DNA from: JADGGV01 sp035715725
GTDB lineage: Bacteria; Gemmatimonadota; Gemmatimonadetes; Longimicrobiales; RSA9
Reading direction: 5' to 3'
Assembly: GCA_035715725.1 (NCBI GenBank)
Contig: DASTKT010000008.1
Coordinates: forward strand, 1 to 14,300
Length of the DNA stretch: 14,300 nucleotides
Positions 13,240 through 14,300 of the stretch are shown here, in pieces. The position numbers and the translations under genes are program-made. The first letter of the stretch is position 1. The number at the start of each line of letters is the position of its first letter. The notes under the pieces are model-generated. The model searched no databases. It was not told the origin of the DNA and saw only the letters and a list, made by a program, of their open reading frames with translations.

Positions 13240-14300
13240 TCACGCCAGCATCATCATCGGCTCCTCGAGGTAGCTGCGCAGCGTCTGCAGGAAGCGCGCG
13301 CCCGTGGCGCCGTCGATCACCCGGTGGTCGCAGCTCATGGTCAGCCGCATGCGCGGCCGCACCACCACCTCCCCCTCCTCGACCACCGGCTTGTCCTCCG
13401 ACCGGCCGATCGCCAGGATCGCCGATTCCGGCGGGTTGATGATCGCCGTGAACTCGTCGATCCCGAACATCCCCAGGTTCGAGATCGAGAACGTCGAGCC
13501 CGTGTACTCCTCCGGCGCCAGCTTCCGCTCCCGCGCGCGGCCGGCCAGCTCGCGCACCTCGCGCGCGATCTCCGCCACGCCCTTCCGGTCCGCATCCTTG
13601 ACGACCGGCGTGATCAGCCCGTCCTCCACGGCCACCGCCACGCCGACGTGCACCCTCCGGTAGCGACGGATGATCGTCTCCCCCCACGCCGCGTTCACCT
13701 CCGGGTGCTGCCGCAGCGCCATCGCCGTCGCCTTGATGATCAGGTCGTTCACCGAGACCTTCTCGCCCCGGTCCGCGAGCCGCTCGTTGATCCGCTCCCG
13801 CAGCGCGCCCATCCGCGTCATGTCCACCTCGATCGTGAGGTAGAACGTCGGGACCGGGCCGATCGAGCTGACCAGCCGCTTCGCGATCGTCTTGCGCATC
13901 TGCGAGACCGGGATCTCCTCGACCTCCGGCCCTTCCACCGCCGGGCGCGGCGCGGGTGCCGGCGCCGCGGCCGCGGCGGCCGGCCGGGCCGCCGGCGCCT
14001 GCGTCCGCGCGGCCTCGATGTCCCGCTTCACGATCCGCCCGCCCGGGCCGCTCCCCTCGATCCCGCGCAGCTCGACGCCGGACTCCGCCGCGAGCCGCCG
14101 CGCCAGCGGCGACGCCTTCACCCGCCCGGCCTCGCCCGCGCCGTCCCCCTCTCCCGCCGCCGCGACCGCCTCCGGAGGCGCCGTGGCGGGTGCGGGTGCC
14201 GCGGCCGGGGCGGGCGCCGCGGCGGGTGCCGGTGCCGCGCCGGCGGCGCGCTCCGGCTGCGCCGCCACGGCCGGCTGAGCCGGCGCCGGCTTCGCCTCCG
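13240..14300 (-). CDS. pdhC: dihydrolipoamide acyltransferase (E2), pyruvate dehydrogenase type, 5' end outside the window
   Basis: E2 is the core of a 2-oxo-acid dehydrogenase complex and passes the acyl group from lipoyl-lysine to CoA. About 353 C-terminal residues are visible and the frame is open to the window edge, so the N-terminal lipoyl domain lies beyond it. In order there is an Ala/Pro-rich linker (from the edge to about 14120), a peripheral subunit-binding domain (SPLARRLAAESGVELRGIEGSGPGGRI, about 14115-14025), a second Ala/Pro linker, and the catalytic domain starting near VSQMRKTIAKRL. The active-site DHRVIDG is at about 13329-13309, with catalytic-type His and Asp. SNLGMFGIDEFTAIINPPESAILAIG resembles pyruvate dehydrogenase E2 more than the oxoglutarate type. 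The specific substrate is inferred; a branched-chain type is possible. A terminator follows 10 bp after the stop. Confidence 0.9.
   Translation of the reverse strand, partial: EAKPAPAQPAVAAQPERAAGAAPAPAAAPAPAAAPAPATAPPEAVAAAGEGDGAGEAGRVKASPLARRLAAESGVELRGIEGSGPGGRIVKRDIEAARTQAPAARPAAAAAAPAPAPRPAVEGPEVEEIPVSQMRKTIAKRLVSSIGPVPTFYLTIEVDMTRMGALRERINERLADRGEKVSVNDLIIKATAMALRQHPEVNAAWGETIIRRYRRVHVGVAVAVEDGLITPVVKDADRKGVAEIAREVRELAGRARERKLAPEEYTGSTFSISNLGMFGIDEFTAIINPPESAILAIGRSEDKPVVEEGEVVVRPRMRLTMSCDHRVIDGATGARFLQTLRSYLEEPMMMLA

Overview
The window is GC-rich bacterial chromosome, roughly 70% G+C by eye. It carries ordinary housekeeping genes plus one mobile insertion. High GC, ribosomal protein S21, a BshA-type glycosyltransferase, a SecD with a long polar insert and an HD-GYP response regulator together suggest Gemmatimonadota or a nearby phylum. 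No rRNA or other decisive marker is present, so this placement is tentative.

Left block (49-9441), all on the minus strand. Read in the direction of transcription, it runs secD-secF (membrane protein export), a strong 15-bp hairpin, tatD (metal-dependent DNase), mutL (mismatch repair), miaA (tRNA i6A37 prenylation), bshA (first glycosyl transfer of bacillithiol synthesis), birA (biotin ligase), coaX (type III pantothenate kinase) and then rpsU. mutL/miaA overlap by 8 bp, miaA/bshA by 3 bp and birA/coaX by 4 bp, so these genes are probably co-transcribed and partly coupled in translation. rpsU has its own good promoter (343-371) and a structured leader. bshA appears to start at a CTG codon that sits in a CTGA overlap with the miaA stop.

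Middle (9442-11015). A divergent intergenic region separates secD from a plus-strand REC + HD-GYP response regulator, probably a c-di-GMP phosphodiesterase, which ends in a textbook intrinsic terminator.

Right block (11016-14300). Two genes converge on an intergenic region that contains a complete group II intron (11064-12992, minus strand) with its own reverse transcriptase/maturase. The intron interrupts one end of a small inverted-repeat (MITE-like) element of about 162 bp. The intact opposite end of that element shows the empty insertion site, which fixes both intron borders to the base. Those borders agree with the GTGCG 5' end, the domain VI branch-point spacing, the AC 3' end and a 7-bp IBS1-EBS1 pairing. 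The window closes with the 3' part of a dihydrolipoamide acyltransferase (E2) gene and its terminator.

No wholly new system was recognised. The most informative finds are the nested intron in a repeat, the CTG start of bshA, and departures from family consensus in MutL and in the HD-GYP protein.
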